Part shown: one piece after another, positions 46,425 to 53,663 of the stretch
How the letters are laid out: every line of letters begins with the position of its first letter
Position numbering within the stretch: the stretch's first letter is position 1
Origin: Kiritimatiellia bacterium
Lineage (GTDB): Bacteria; Verrucomicrobiota; Kiritimatiellia; UBA8416; JADHWI01
Assembly (NCBI GenBank): GCA_016783565.1
Contig: JADHWI010000011.1
Coordinates: forward strand, 1 to 54,013
DNA length: 54,013 bases
Reading direction: 5' to 3'
Program-made: the position numbers and the translations under genes
Notes under the pieces: generated by a model
Seen by the model: only the letters and a program-made list of their open reading frames with translations
What the model was told of the DNA's origin: nothing
Database searches by the model: none

Positions 46425-47156
46425 CTATTCCGATGTATAGTCTTCAGAATCCTCGGCTGCGAGAGGAAGTTCGTCGGGAAGGCGTGTGCCGGATTCCGGG
46501 TAACGCAGCATGGATGGAGCTTCCGCGTGTTTCGATTCAGGAAGATACAGGCTTATGCGCATGCGCTCTTTGCGCAGATAGATGCGGCGTGGATCATCAG
46601 GGTGCACCAGTGGCGGGCCGCCTAATGTCTGCTGGCTGGCCGGGAGTCCGCCGGTCTGACGTACGGAGTTGAATGCATGTGTGAAATAAGCGATTTCCTG
46701 ATCCGTGAGGTGGTCGACCAGCCAGCCAGCCTCAGCGTGGGAGAGAGGCACAATGCGTGCATTCCACAGGCACAGTACGCGGACCACAGTTTGAGCGCGT
46801 TTGGTCAGGAGCTCATTTGGAGTTGCCGGCTCGGAAAAGCGACTGAACGGGATGCAAGTTACAGAGTTTTCTGAGTCTGCCTTCAATGTGGCCACGAAAA
46901 CCGGGCCGTCATCCGGCGCTTCTGGATGCGGCTTGAGCAAGCGGATTTGTCCGGGCGTCAAGGGGGTGTCATTGGATTGTTCTGCAAGGGTGGGGGACGC
47001 AGGCATAGAATCGTCCTTGGACTGCGCGTCTTCCGGGGGTGTCGTGTCGCCCTGAGGAATGGTTTGCGAGAGTTGCCATTCGTGCAACCATCGTGCCAGC
47101 CGTTCAGTTTGCCATGAGGGTGGTGATTGTAGTTTTAACTCTTCAAGTTTTTTCAT
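46425..47156 (-). CDS. Unrecognised protein paired with the sigma-like gene
   Basis: The protein has 243 residues; GGAGG upstream supports the start. I recognise no family. The N-terminal 65 residues are helical then polar/Pro-rich (low complexity). The middle opens PLTPGQIRLLKP and continues VFVATLKADSEN and PFSRFSEPATPNELLT, and a later part has HLTDQEIAYFTHAFNSVRQ. The C-terminal 40 residues are acidic. There is no membrane segment or signal peptide. It starts 13 bp after the sigma-like gene, suggesting an operon and possibly a regulator or partner of that protein, such as an anti-sigma factor. This is inference from position only. Confidence 0.6.
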   Translation of the reverse strand: MKKLEELKLQSPPSWQTERLARWLHEWQLSQTIPQGDTTPPEDAQSKDDSMPASPTLAEQSNDTPLTPGQIRLLKPHPEAPDDGPVFVATLKADSENSVTCIPFSRFSEPATPNELLTKRAQTVVRVLCLWNARIVPLSHAEAGWLVDHLTDQEIAYFTHAFNSVRQTGGLPASQQTLGGPPLVHPDDPRRIYLRKERMRISLYLPESKHAEAPSMLRYPESGTRLPDELPLAAEDSEDYTSE

Positions 47157-47169
47157 GAGATGAATCCTC

Positions 47170-47985
47170 CTATGCCCTATTGAAGAGAGTCAGGAGTCTC
47201 TTTTCCGAATTTTTCCATGATTTGAGGCATTTTTCTAATTTCTGCAGGACGAGAATGCTGAGCGTCATAATGGCATCGGCCCCATCGTCGCGGTATTTGC
47301 GCTGCAGTTGCAGTGCCAGCCGGGTGACGGCATTGCGTGCAGCGGTGCTTAGGACGGATTTGCGGCATTTTGCTGCCTTTTCGATCCTGGGGTGGGCGAG
47401 TGATATGCCTTCAAACTTGGCAAGCAGTGCAATGCGTTCGCGTGTGGACATGTTCTGAAAAAACTCTTGAGCATGCTCGCCGGCGAGTTGTTCGTACTCT
47501 CGTGCGGAAACCATATCTGTTGGATCGGGCTCGCCTGGCAGGAGATCCGCAAGGGTGGGGGCATGGGGTCCCGGTCCAATAGGGCGGTCCATGGATACGG
47601 TGCCTCGGGGCGCGAACTCGACTTGAAGATACTGACGTACGACATCACGCATGATGAGTGTTGCCCCGCCCTGGACGATATCAAGCGGCTGGTCGGTAGT
47701 GTTCTGTTCCAGTCGAGCAAAGAGCCATTCTTTATAGCGCTTTCCCTGTCGTGACTCGGAAAGCATGGCGTGCGTTTCGAAGTGATGCCAGCATTCTGAT
47801 GCGGCGGGTACACAGAGGTTGGCATCGTCCCAGTGGATATTGGTGACGGACATGTGATGTCGCACAAAATAGCGCATTCGTGAATGGGCAAAGCTGGTCA
47901 GTCTCGTGCGTGTCTGGTCCTCGCACAGGTCCAGTGCACAGCGCTCGCGCCATGCATCCCAATCTGAGAATAGAACCGGTTCCAT
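47170..47985 (-). CDS. Divergent sigma-70-like regulatory protein
   Basis: The 271-residue protein has no signal peptide. The N-terminal half is helical and basic (FAHSRMRYFVRHHMSVTNIH), with a segment GGATLIMRDVVRQYLQ. A linker MDRPIGPGPHAPTLADLLPG recalls the region between sigma regions 2 and 4. A helix-turn-helix-like part, FFQNMSTRERIALLAKFEG and KCRKSVLSTAARNAVTRLA, follows in the position of region 4. The C-terminal tail SWKNSEKRLLTLFNRA lies over copy 2 of the two-block element. The call rests on layout and weak motif resemblance; other HTH regulators are possible. No close ECF family is recognised. Confidence 0.5.
   Translation of the reverse strand: MEPVLFSDWDAWRERCALDLCEDQTRTRLTSFAHSRMRYFVRHHMSVTNIHWDDANLCVPAASECWHHFETHAMLSESRQGKRYKEWLFARLEQNTTDQPLDIVQGGATLIMRDVVRQYLQVEFAPRGTVSMDRPIGPGPHAPTLADLLPGEPDPTDMVSAREYEQLAGEHAQEFFQNMSTRERIALLAKFEGISLAHPRIEKAAKCRKSVLSTAARNAVTRLALQLQRKYRDDGADAIMTLSILVLQKLEKCLKSWKNSEKRLLTLFNRA
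47175..47208 (-). promoter_or_regulatory. Two-block element, copy 2, at the 3' end of the sigma-like gene
   Basis: TCGGAAAAG, 15 nt, TTCAATAGGG on the minus strand, identical in both blocks and spacing to 46218-46251; 25 of 34 bases agree overall. It overlaps the last codons of the sigma-like gene and ends 18 bp before the ATG of the unrecognised gene, so it could serve as a promoter for it. The coding role of this stretch could by itself explain conservation at this copy, but not the copy upstream of ssb. Confidence 0.45.
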
Positions 47986-48051
47986 GTATTCCCTAATAGA
48001 CGTTCAACCCTGCGGAATCAGTGTGACCTGAGCGTTGTCAGTTCATTTTAT

Positions 48052-48477
48052 CTAGTATCCGAGTTCGAGGAGATCTTCATCAATTTCCTGTTCGGAGTGT
48101 TGGGCATGCCGTCCCTTGCCATGATGCCCTTCGTCGCTACTGTTCCGCTGAATCGGCATGAGCAGGAAAAAAAGAATAATCGCCAGACCGCTTGCGCCAA
48201 AGGCGAGCAGTATCCACGTTTTTTTAGCTGCGATGATATTCTTGATGAAGGCGAAGTTCAGGACGCAATGCAGGATAAGAAGGGGAACAAATGCATAGGC
48301 TGCCCACAGATGATAGGCACCCCATTCATGTCGGGTCAGGCCCAGCAAAGAAAGTCCGTGGCCGCCTCGATAACCAGGCAGCAGGCGATAGTGTATGAGC
48401 AGTCCGGTGCTTACCAGAAAGCAAATCAGGAAAAACATCAGAATGTCTGTGATTGTTCGCGCCGTATTATGTTTCAT
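48052..48477 (-). CDS. DUF4405-like membrane protein
   Basis: The 141-residue protein has three hydrophobic helices (ITDILMFFLICFLVSTGLLI, GAYHLWAAYAFVPLLILHCV and WILLAFGASGLAIILFFLLM). Conserved His residues occur in IHYRLLPG, LTRHEWGAYHLWA and LHCVLNF, as in cytochrome b-like DUF4405 proteins, and might bind haem. The C-terminus is His- and acid-rich (DEGHHGKGRHAQH), possibly a metal-binding tail. It is upstream of the sigma-like gene on the same strand with a 66-bp gap. Confidence 0.75.
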   Translation of the reverse strand: MKHNTARTITDILMFFLICFLVSTGLLIHYRLLPGYRGGHGLSLLGLTRHEWGAYHLWAAYAFVPLLILHCVLNFAFIKNIIAAKKTWILLAFGASGLAIILFFLLMPIQRNSSDEGHHGKGRHAQHSEQEIDEDLLELGY

Positions 48478-48688
48478 AAGCGATAGGATGCCACTTTATA
48501 GCCCATAAACAAGGCAAATATTGAGCTGTAAATGACAATTTTATAGTAGGTCTGTCTCCGTTTTATTATTCAGACCCGTGCGTTGAAGTAGGCGCCGCCG
48601 TTGGCCGTTAACTGGTCATTTGCGCTCAATCTGCTGCATAAAAGGGTGTGTCCCTTTTTTTTTCTTGATTCGGATGTTGGCCTCTCTT

Positions 48689-49063
48689 CTACTTTTTCGC
48701 GAAGTATTTGACCTTGTCCAGGCCCTTGAAGTCCTCGTCTTGCGTCCAGAGTATTGCCTCATGCTCGCGTGTAGCGGCGAGGATGATGCTGTCAGCCATT
48801 GGGAGCGAGTGCTGAAGACTCAGTGCCGCAGCAGACATGGCTCGTTGTGGCGTCAGGTCGACCAGGTGACCACGTTGCATAGCGGAGGCGGCCTGCAAGG
48901 CTGCATCCTCTCCTGATTCGCGAAGGAGAACCTTGAACACCTCGTAGATTGAGATGGCGGGAACAACAAGGGAATCCAGATCCTTGAGAGGCGCGGCAAA
49001 ACGCGACGCGTTTCTTCCTCCTGAAAAGTACTCGAGCCAGCCGGATGAGTCTACAACGTTCAT
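48689..49063 (-). CDS. vapC: PIN-domain toxin ribonuclease (VapC-like)
   Basis: The 124-residue PIN domain has the acidic metal-binding residues: Asp5 in VVDSSGWLEYF, Glu41 in SIYEVFKVLL, Asp91 in LPMADSIILAATRE and Asp109/Asp111 in WTQDEDF. VapC toxins cleave RNA, often tRNA. Its start overlaps the stop of the upstream antitoxin gene by 4 bp, the usual arrangement. Length and spacing are typical of the type II pair. Confidence 0.93.
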   Translation of the reverse strand: MNVVDSSGWLEYFSGGRNASRFAAPLKDLDSLVVPAISIYEVFKVLLRESGEDAALQAASAMQRGHLVDLTPQRAMSAAALSLQHSLPMADSIILAATREHEAILWTQDEDFKGLDKVKYFAKK

Positions 49064-49266
49064 ACTCGGTCCGCCTCCCGCGTTAGGGATGTGTTGATTC
49101 CCTTCACGAAGCCCTTTAGTTCCGAGATGTCACGTTCAGGAACGAGTTCTACGCGTCCCGAATACTCAATCACCTGCATCTTCTGACCCGGACGAAGGTG
49201 TAGGTGGTCTCGCACGGGACGGGGGATGACTACTTGGAATTTCGGTGAAACGGTTACGGTCTGCAT
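49060..49266 (-). CDS. vapB: AbrB/MazE-type antitoxin (VapB-like)
   Basis: The protein has 68 residues from the ATG preceded by AAAGGAGG, giving a conserved AbrB/SpoVT fold: TVTVSPKFQVVIPRPVRDHL. The C-terminal half (VPERDISELKGFVKGINTSL) should bind the toxin. A longer frame to 49326 is less likely. It neutralises VapC and represses the operon, probably at DNA just upstream. A 23-bp inverted repeat of the nearby element lies about 90 bp upstream of its start. Confidence 0.92.
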   Translation of the reverse strand: MQTVTVSPKFQVVIPRPVRDHLHLRPGQKMQVIEYSGRVELVPERDISELKGFVKGINTSLTREADRV

Positions 49267-49356
49267 GACGCCTCCTTTATCGATGAGTAGTGGTATGACG
49301 GTAGCGCTATCGATCAAGTATGTCAATCATTCTGAACGTCGTGAATGACCATTGAG

Positions 49357-49379
49357 CCATTGGGGTCGGACCATAGCAA
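49357..49379 (+). repeat. Left inverted repeat of the RAYT-containing element
   Basis: A 23-bp sequence with core GGGGTCGGACC, repeated exactly and inverted at 50091-50113, with a further CATTG/CAATG agreement beyond the inner end. The core is a near-palindrome, like REP hairpins bound by REP-associated transposases. It marks the left boundary of a roughly 760-bp block. Confidence 0.85.
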
Positions 49380-49483
49380 GCCATTGGGTGGGAGAGGGTT
49401 AAGTGATGCCGTGGAGTTCTGGAGTGGTCTTAGGGGTGATTTTTGCATTCTAAGGGTGGTGCCTTTTCTGTTAATCTTACAGC

Positions 49484-49684
49484 ATGCCAAGAGCGAATCG
49501 CTACATTTTGCCCGGGTGCGCGTATCACCTTACCCACCGTTGCCATGATCGGAAGTTTTTGTTCCGTTTTGGATTGGACCGCACGGAGTATGTGAAGCGT
49601 CTGCGTGCAGCTCTGAAGCAGTGCCCTGTAAACCTGTTTTGCTACTGCATCACATCAATTGTAGGAGCCCCCCTTAACTTCTGA
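49484..49684 (+). pseudogene. Truncated REP-associated tyrosine transposase (RAYT/Y1_Tnp)
   Basis: Only the N-terminal part of a transposase is present: MPRANRYILPGCAYHLTHRC, HDRKFLFRFGLDRTEYVKRL and ALKQCPVNLFCYCITS. In intact family members this is followed by the NHVHLL-type HUH motif and the catalytic Tyr. Here homology stops near 49658, just before that motif, and the frame ends at 49684 in unrelated GC-rich sequence. RAYTs act on REP-like palindromes, and inverted repeats lie on both sides. It is non-functional as it stands. Confidence 0.75.
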
Positions 49685-49712
49685 AGGTGTGCCGGGGCGT
49701 CCCGGCGCGGCC

Positions 49713-49938
49713 TCTGCTCTGCGGACGCCGATAAAACCTCTCCCTGTAGTGCGCATGACCCGAAGGGCAGGCGCCAAAACATGCGGCTTTCCCTCGCCTT
49801 CGGCTTCAGGTTAAGCCGCCGCTACAGAAGATATGCCACCTATCACCTTCTCCCGGGAGGGTCGTCGGCTCGGCCAGCCTGCTCCCTTGCTTAGCAAGCG
49901 AGGGCAGGCAGGCGACCGTTCTGCTCTGCGGACGCCGA
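49713..49938. repeat. GC-rich block with a 19-bp direct repeat
   Basis: TCTGCTCTGCGGACGCCGA occurs at 49713-49731 and again at 49920-49938. The region between and around them is GC-rich, with further short inverted repeats (for example GTAGTG ... CACTAC). The whole gene-free span 49327-50414 consists of this block, the transposase remnant and inverted repeats; I see no credible gene other than the remnant. The small open frames inside it are not convincing. Confidence 0.6.
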
Positions 49939-50090
49939 GCCCATGAAGTAGTGCAAAGCACACTACATGGCACGGCGGCGTCCCTACCCAGAGCGGTCTG
50001 TCGCTTACGGCTGATTTTGAGGGGGGAAAATCGCCGCTAAGCTCCCTGCAGAGCACATCATGGCATGGTAAGTCACTGTAAGACAATGAG

Positions 50091-50113
50091 TTGCTATGGT
50101 CCGACCCCAATGG
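50091..50113 (-). repeat. Right inverted repeat of the RAYT-containing element
   Basis: Exact inverted copy of 49357-49379 (23 of 23 bases), containing GGTCCGACCCC. Together the two copies delimit the element that holds the truncated transposase and GC-rich block. Confidence 0.85.
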
Positions 50114-50202
50114 TTATTGAAGGTCTCAAATTCTTCTTGCCCCTTGAGTGTGCACGTAAATCAGCTATTATAAAAAAAGACAGTAGCATCCCATGGAATG
50201 GA

Positions 50203-50337
50203 GGAGTGATGGAGCGTTGGTGTAATGGGGGTAGGTCCTTTGGGCCATTGGAGATAGAGGCAAACCATCAAATGCATTCTGTCTCATCGAGTCAAGTGAC
50301 TTGCGTAAGTCTCTGCAATCCAACACTCCAATACTCC
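50203..50337. repeat. Inverted-repeat structure upstream of the PQQ-repeat gene
   Basis: GGAGTGATGGAGCGTTGG (50203-50220) is the near inverse of CCAACACTCCAATACTCC (50320-50337), matching 15 of 18 bases. Both arms are made of GGAGT/GTTGG-like units, and the right arm is followed by another unit (CACTCCAACACT). The enclosed 99 bp has no gene. It could be a small MITE-like element or a hairpin of simple repeats. Confidence 0.5.
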
Positions 50338-50414
50338 CGCACTCCAACACTGGCGTCCCTATGGGATGCCAGTGAAAAAAGACTCTGAATGTTTAAAGAT
50401 AACAAGGAACTCTC

Positions 50415-53400
50415 ATGATTAATTATAAAAGTAATGCAGTTATTATATGTGCGGTTTTTGCAGCTTCATTCCTTTTTGCCGGGGATGCTGAAGATATTCT
50501 CAAGAAGAGCGAAGTTAAGGGCGGACTGATCGTTGTTCTTGGATGCGATGACCACGCGCTCATAGAAAAGCTGCATGCCGGCGATCGCTACGTTGTTCAG
50601 GCATTGGATACAGATATTGAGAAAATCAATAAAGCCAGGACTTATCTTCATAAGCAAGGGGTCTACGGAGCAGTGTCCGTGATTCAATTCGATGGAAAGA
50701 ATATGCCTTATGTGGAAGACAGCGTGAATCTGTTAGTGGCGAGTGGTGAGTGGCAAGTGGCAAGTGAAGAAATTAAAAGAGTGCTTGCGCCGCGAGGCGT
50801 ACTTCTTGCATCAAATAAATTCAGGTCTCAGGTTTCATCCCTCAGCCCTCAATCTGTAGGCGAGGGTTTTGTGAAATACACAAAACCGGTGGCTGCAGAC
50901 GTAGACGAGTGGACTCACTTTCTTCATGATGCCAGTGGTAACGCAGTGGCGAAGGATACCCAGGTTGGCTCTCCAACAAAACTGCGTTGGCTTGCCGGGC
51001 CACGCTGGTGCCGAACACATGAGATAGGGAGCAGTGTGGGTGTTGTTGTTACTTCGGGCGGTCGTATCTTTACCATGTACGATGAGGGCGTTATCGGAAC
51101 ATATCAGAAACTTCCTGATGATATGCATTTGGTTGCCAGAGATGCTTCAAACGGCAAACTGCTGTGGAAGATTCCCATGCCTGAGTGGCAGCGCAAATAC
51201 GGGCTAAGTACAGGAAATCGCTGGCAAATTCACCACTCAACAGGCAGGCGCCTGATCGCAAAGGATGACCGTGTCTTTGTTACGCTGAAGTTTCTGGATT
51301 CACCAGTATCCATGATTGATGCGGCCACAGGCGAGATACTGGTCGAAGCTTTTGAAAGCACAAAAGGCGCAGAAGAAATGATTCTTTCTGACAGGGTACT
51401 TGTTGCCAAAACGGGTGCAAAGCTTATGCCGCAGGCTGATAAAGGTCTTGGTAATAAAGGCATGGAAAATACTCTTGTAGCGATTGATCCTTACAAGAAT
51501 AAGCAGTTGTGGAAAAAGGAGAAGATTCGTGTATATCCATATTCTCTTGTCGCACAGGATGGAAAGCTTGTTTACAACAATGCTGATGAGTTTGTCTGTC
51601 TGGATTTGAAATCAGGTAAAGAGATCTGGCGTATTCCTTTTGCCGTACCGGGGGGCGCTCAAACCGGGCAGAATGTTGTTCTTATTCATGATGGTATACT
51701 TCTTTATAACGGTATGTTCGTACGCGGGAAGCAGAAGACAGAGCCTGCGAAACAGAAGAGACGGCGCGGTAGAGGCAGTTTTGTATGTGCGGCCTTTTCC
51801 ATGAAGGATGGTGCGGAGCTCTGGAGTGCGCCGGGCAGTGGTGGTGCCGGCGCGGCGTGTCCGCAGAGTGACCTCTTTGTTATTAATGATGTTGTATGGC
51901 CGGGTATTTCAAATGTGGGCTATGATCTGAAAACGGGCGAGGCAAAGAAGCGCTTGCAACTGGGCAAGCTTGTTTCTCCCGGCCACCATGCACGCTGTCT
52001 CCGCAGTAAGGCTACGGAAAACTTTCTCATAAGACCGAAACGTGGTGCCGAATTTATTGACCTTGAAGGCAGCGATCATATGCGTAATGACTGGCTCAGG
52101 GCACCTTGTTTCAGCGGGTCAACTCCTGCGAATGGACTTTTCTATAAGCCGCCGGACCAGTGCTTCTGCTATCCCGGCGTGAAGGTTCTTGGCTACATGG
52201 CGATGGCCTCAGGCAAAAGCGATGCGTTCACAAGCGAAAAGAAAATTGAACGCCTTACAAAAGGCCCCTCATATTCAAAAGCCACGAAACTGGAGTCAAA
52301 GATTTCTTCTTCTGACTGGCCCATGCACAGGCATGATGGACAGCGTTCCGGTTCAACGTCAGCTAAAGTTTCTTCTAAGCTGAAGCAGGGGTGGAAAGTC
52401 CAGTTGGCTTCAACAGGAACACAGCCTGTCGTGGTTGATGACAAGCTGTGGATAGTTGAAAAAGATAAGCATCGTGTGCTTTGTCTCGATACAGACAATG
52501 GTAAAGAACTTTGGAGTTATACTGCTGGAGGCAGGATTGATTCAGCTCCAACGGTCAGTGATGGAAAGCTCTTGTTCGGATGTAAAGATGGTGCAGTTTA
52601 TTGTCTTAATGCCGAGGATGGTGAATGGATATGGCGCTTCCTTGCTGCTCCTGACGATAAGCGTATAATTTCTCATGAACAGCCTGAATCCGTATGGCCG
52701 ATACATGGCAGTGTTCTTGTTCAGGATGAGGTTGTGTATTTCGCTGCCGGCCGCTCATCATTTCTTGATGGTGGCATCAAAGTCTATGGCCTTGATGTCA
52801 ATACAGGGGAAGAGAAGTATTCTCATCATCTCGAAGGCCCATGGCCGGATATTATGACGGAAACCGGCAGGCCGTTCGCTATGGAAGGCTCGCTTACTGA
52901 TCTGTTTGTGAGTGATGGCGAAGATCTCTACATGCAGCGCGTAAAGTATGATGCGGAACTCAATCGTCTGAAAGTGATTAAGGACAGTGACCTTGGTGAA
53001 CTTGATATGGGTAAGATGCATTTGACCGCAACAGGCGGATTTTTGGACGATTCCGGATACGATCGCATTTACTGGATGCACAGTAAATACTGGCCGGGAT
53101 TCTACTTTTCTAATCATGCGCCAAAATCAGGGCAGCTATTGGTGTTTAACGACACAACAACATTCGCCACGAAATATTATTACAAACGTTTTCAGTGGAG
53201 TGTACTTTTCGTGCCTGGCGAGGAGGGGTATCCAGTGTTTGCTGACAAGATCGATAATGAACCTGTGTTCTTGGGAAAGAACGCAAAAAAAGAAGCAAGG
53301 CTATGGGTGCCGGGTGCAAATATAAATGGACGGCAGGGCGGCAAAGGGACTGAGAAGGGGACAGGGTATGTCAGGAATGCCCCGCCTGAATGGTTGAAGA

Positions 53401-53663
53401 TGATGTCTGTTAGAACCAGGGCGATGGTGCTTGCGTTTGATAAGCTACTTCTGGCCGGTACTCCTGATGTGCTCGAAGACGGCAGTGCTCTGCCGGCGAT
53501 ATCGGGGCAGAAGGGCGCCGTGCTTCGCAGTTGCAAAGCTGAAGACGGAAGTTTGATCCAGGAAATCAAGCTGGATGCAGAGCCGGTGTTCGACGGCATG
53601 ATCGCGGCTGACGGAAAAGTCTTTATAAGTAATAAAGATGCCTCGCTGGTTTGTTATGAGTAG
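50415..53663 (+). CDS. Secreted protein: methyltransferase-like domain fused to PQQ-type beta-propeller repeats
   Basis: The protein has 1082 residues. A signal peptide (IICAVFAASFLFAG) is followed by a roughly 130-residue Rossmann-like domain resembling class I SAM methyltransferases (GGLIVVLGCDDHALIEKL, IQFDGKNMPYVEDSVNLLV, EIKRVLAPRGVLLAS). From about residue 165 come two sets of PQQ/BamB-like blades (DEWTHFLHDASGNAVAKD; ARDASNGKLLWKIPMPEW; LDLKSGKEIWRIPF; LDTDNGKELWSYTAGGRIDS). This fusion is seen in Planctomycetes-type genomes; its function is not known. The glycine-rich loop reads LGCDD rather than the usual LGCGDG, so the enzyme may be inactive. Codon use appears more A/T-rich than in the neighbouring housekeeping genes. 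A tandem AGTGGC-type repeat lies inside the frame at 50735-50767. Confidence 0.82.
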   Translation: MINYKSNAVIICAVFAASFLFAGDAEDILKKSEVKGGLIVVLGCDDHALIEKLHAGDRYVVQALDTDIEKINKARTYLHKQGVYGAVSVIQFDGKNMPYVEDSVNLLVASGEWQVASEEIKRVLAPRGVLLASNKFRSQVSSLSPQSVGEGFVKYTKPVAADVDEWTHFLHDASGNAVAKDTQVGSPTKLRWLAGPRWCRTHEIGSSVGVVVTSGGRIFTMYDEGVIGTYQKLPDDMHLVARDASNGKLLWKIPMPEWQRKYGLSTGNRWQIHHSTGRRLIAKDDRVFVTLKFLDSPVSMIDAATGEILVEAFESTKGAEEMILSDRVLVAKTGAKLMPQADKGLGNKGMENTLVAIDPYKNKQLWKKEKIRVYPYSLVAQDGKLVYNNADEFVCLDLKSGKEIWRIPFAVPGGAQTGQNVVLIHDGILLYNGMFVRGKQKTEPAKQKRRRGRGSFVCAAFSMKDGAELWSAPGSGGAGAACPQSDLFVINDVVWPGISNVGYDLKTGEAKKRLQLGKLVSPGHHARCLRSKATENFLIRPKRGAEFIDLEGSDHMRNDWLRAPCFSGSTPANGLFYKPPDQCFCYPGVKVLGYMAMASGKSDAFTSEKKIERLTKGPSYSKATKLESKISSSDWPMHRHDGQRSGSTSAKVSSKLKQGWKVQLASTGTQPVVVDDKLWIVEKDKHRVLCLDTDNGKELWSYTAGGRIDSAPTVSDGKLLFGCKDGAVYCLNAEDGEWIWRFLAAPDDKRIISHEQPESVWPIHGSVLVQDEVVYFAAGRSSFLDGGIKVYGLDVNTGEEKYSHHLEGPWPDIMTETGRPFAMEGSLTDLFVSDGEDLYMQRVKYDAELNRLKVIKDSDLGELDMGKMHLTATGGFLDDSGYDRIYWMHSKYWPGFYFSNHAPKSGQLLVFNDTTTFATKYYYKRFQWSVLFVPGEEGYPVFADKIDNEPVFLGKNAKKEARLWVPGANINGRQGGKGTEKGTGYVRNAPPEWLKMMSVRTRAMVLAFDKLLLAGTPDVLEDGSALPAISGQKGAVLRSCKAEDGSLIQEIKLDAEPVFDGMIAADGKVFISNKDASLVCYE

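Noticed and set aside
49811..50110. A 99-residue minus-strand frame in the GC-rich block
   Set aside because: It spans repeats and an inverted repeat of the mobile element and has no recognisable domain.
50415..53663. Quinoprotein alcohol or glucose dehydrogenase
   Set aside because: The PQQ-type blades are present but the N-terminus is methyltransferase-like and no conserved PQQ-binding disulfide or dehydrogenase motif is seen.
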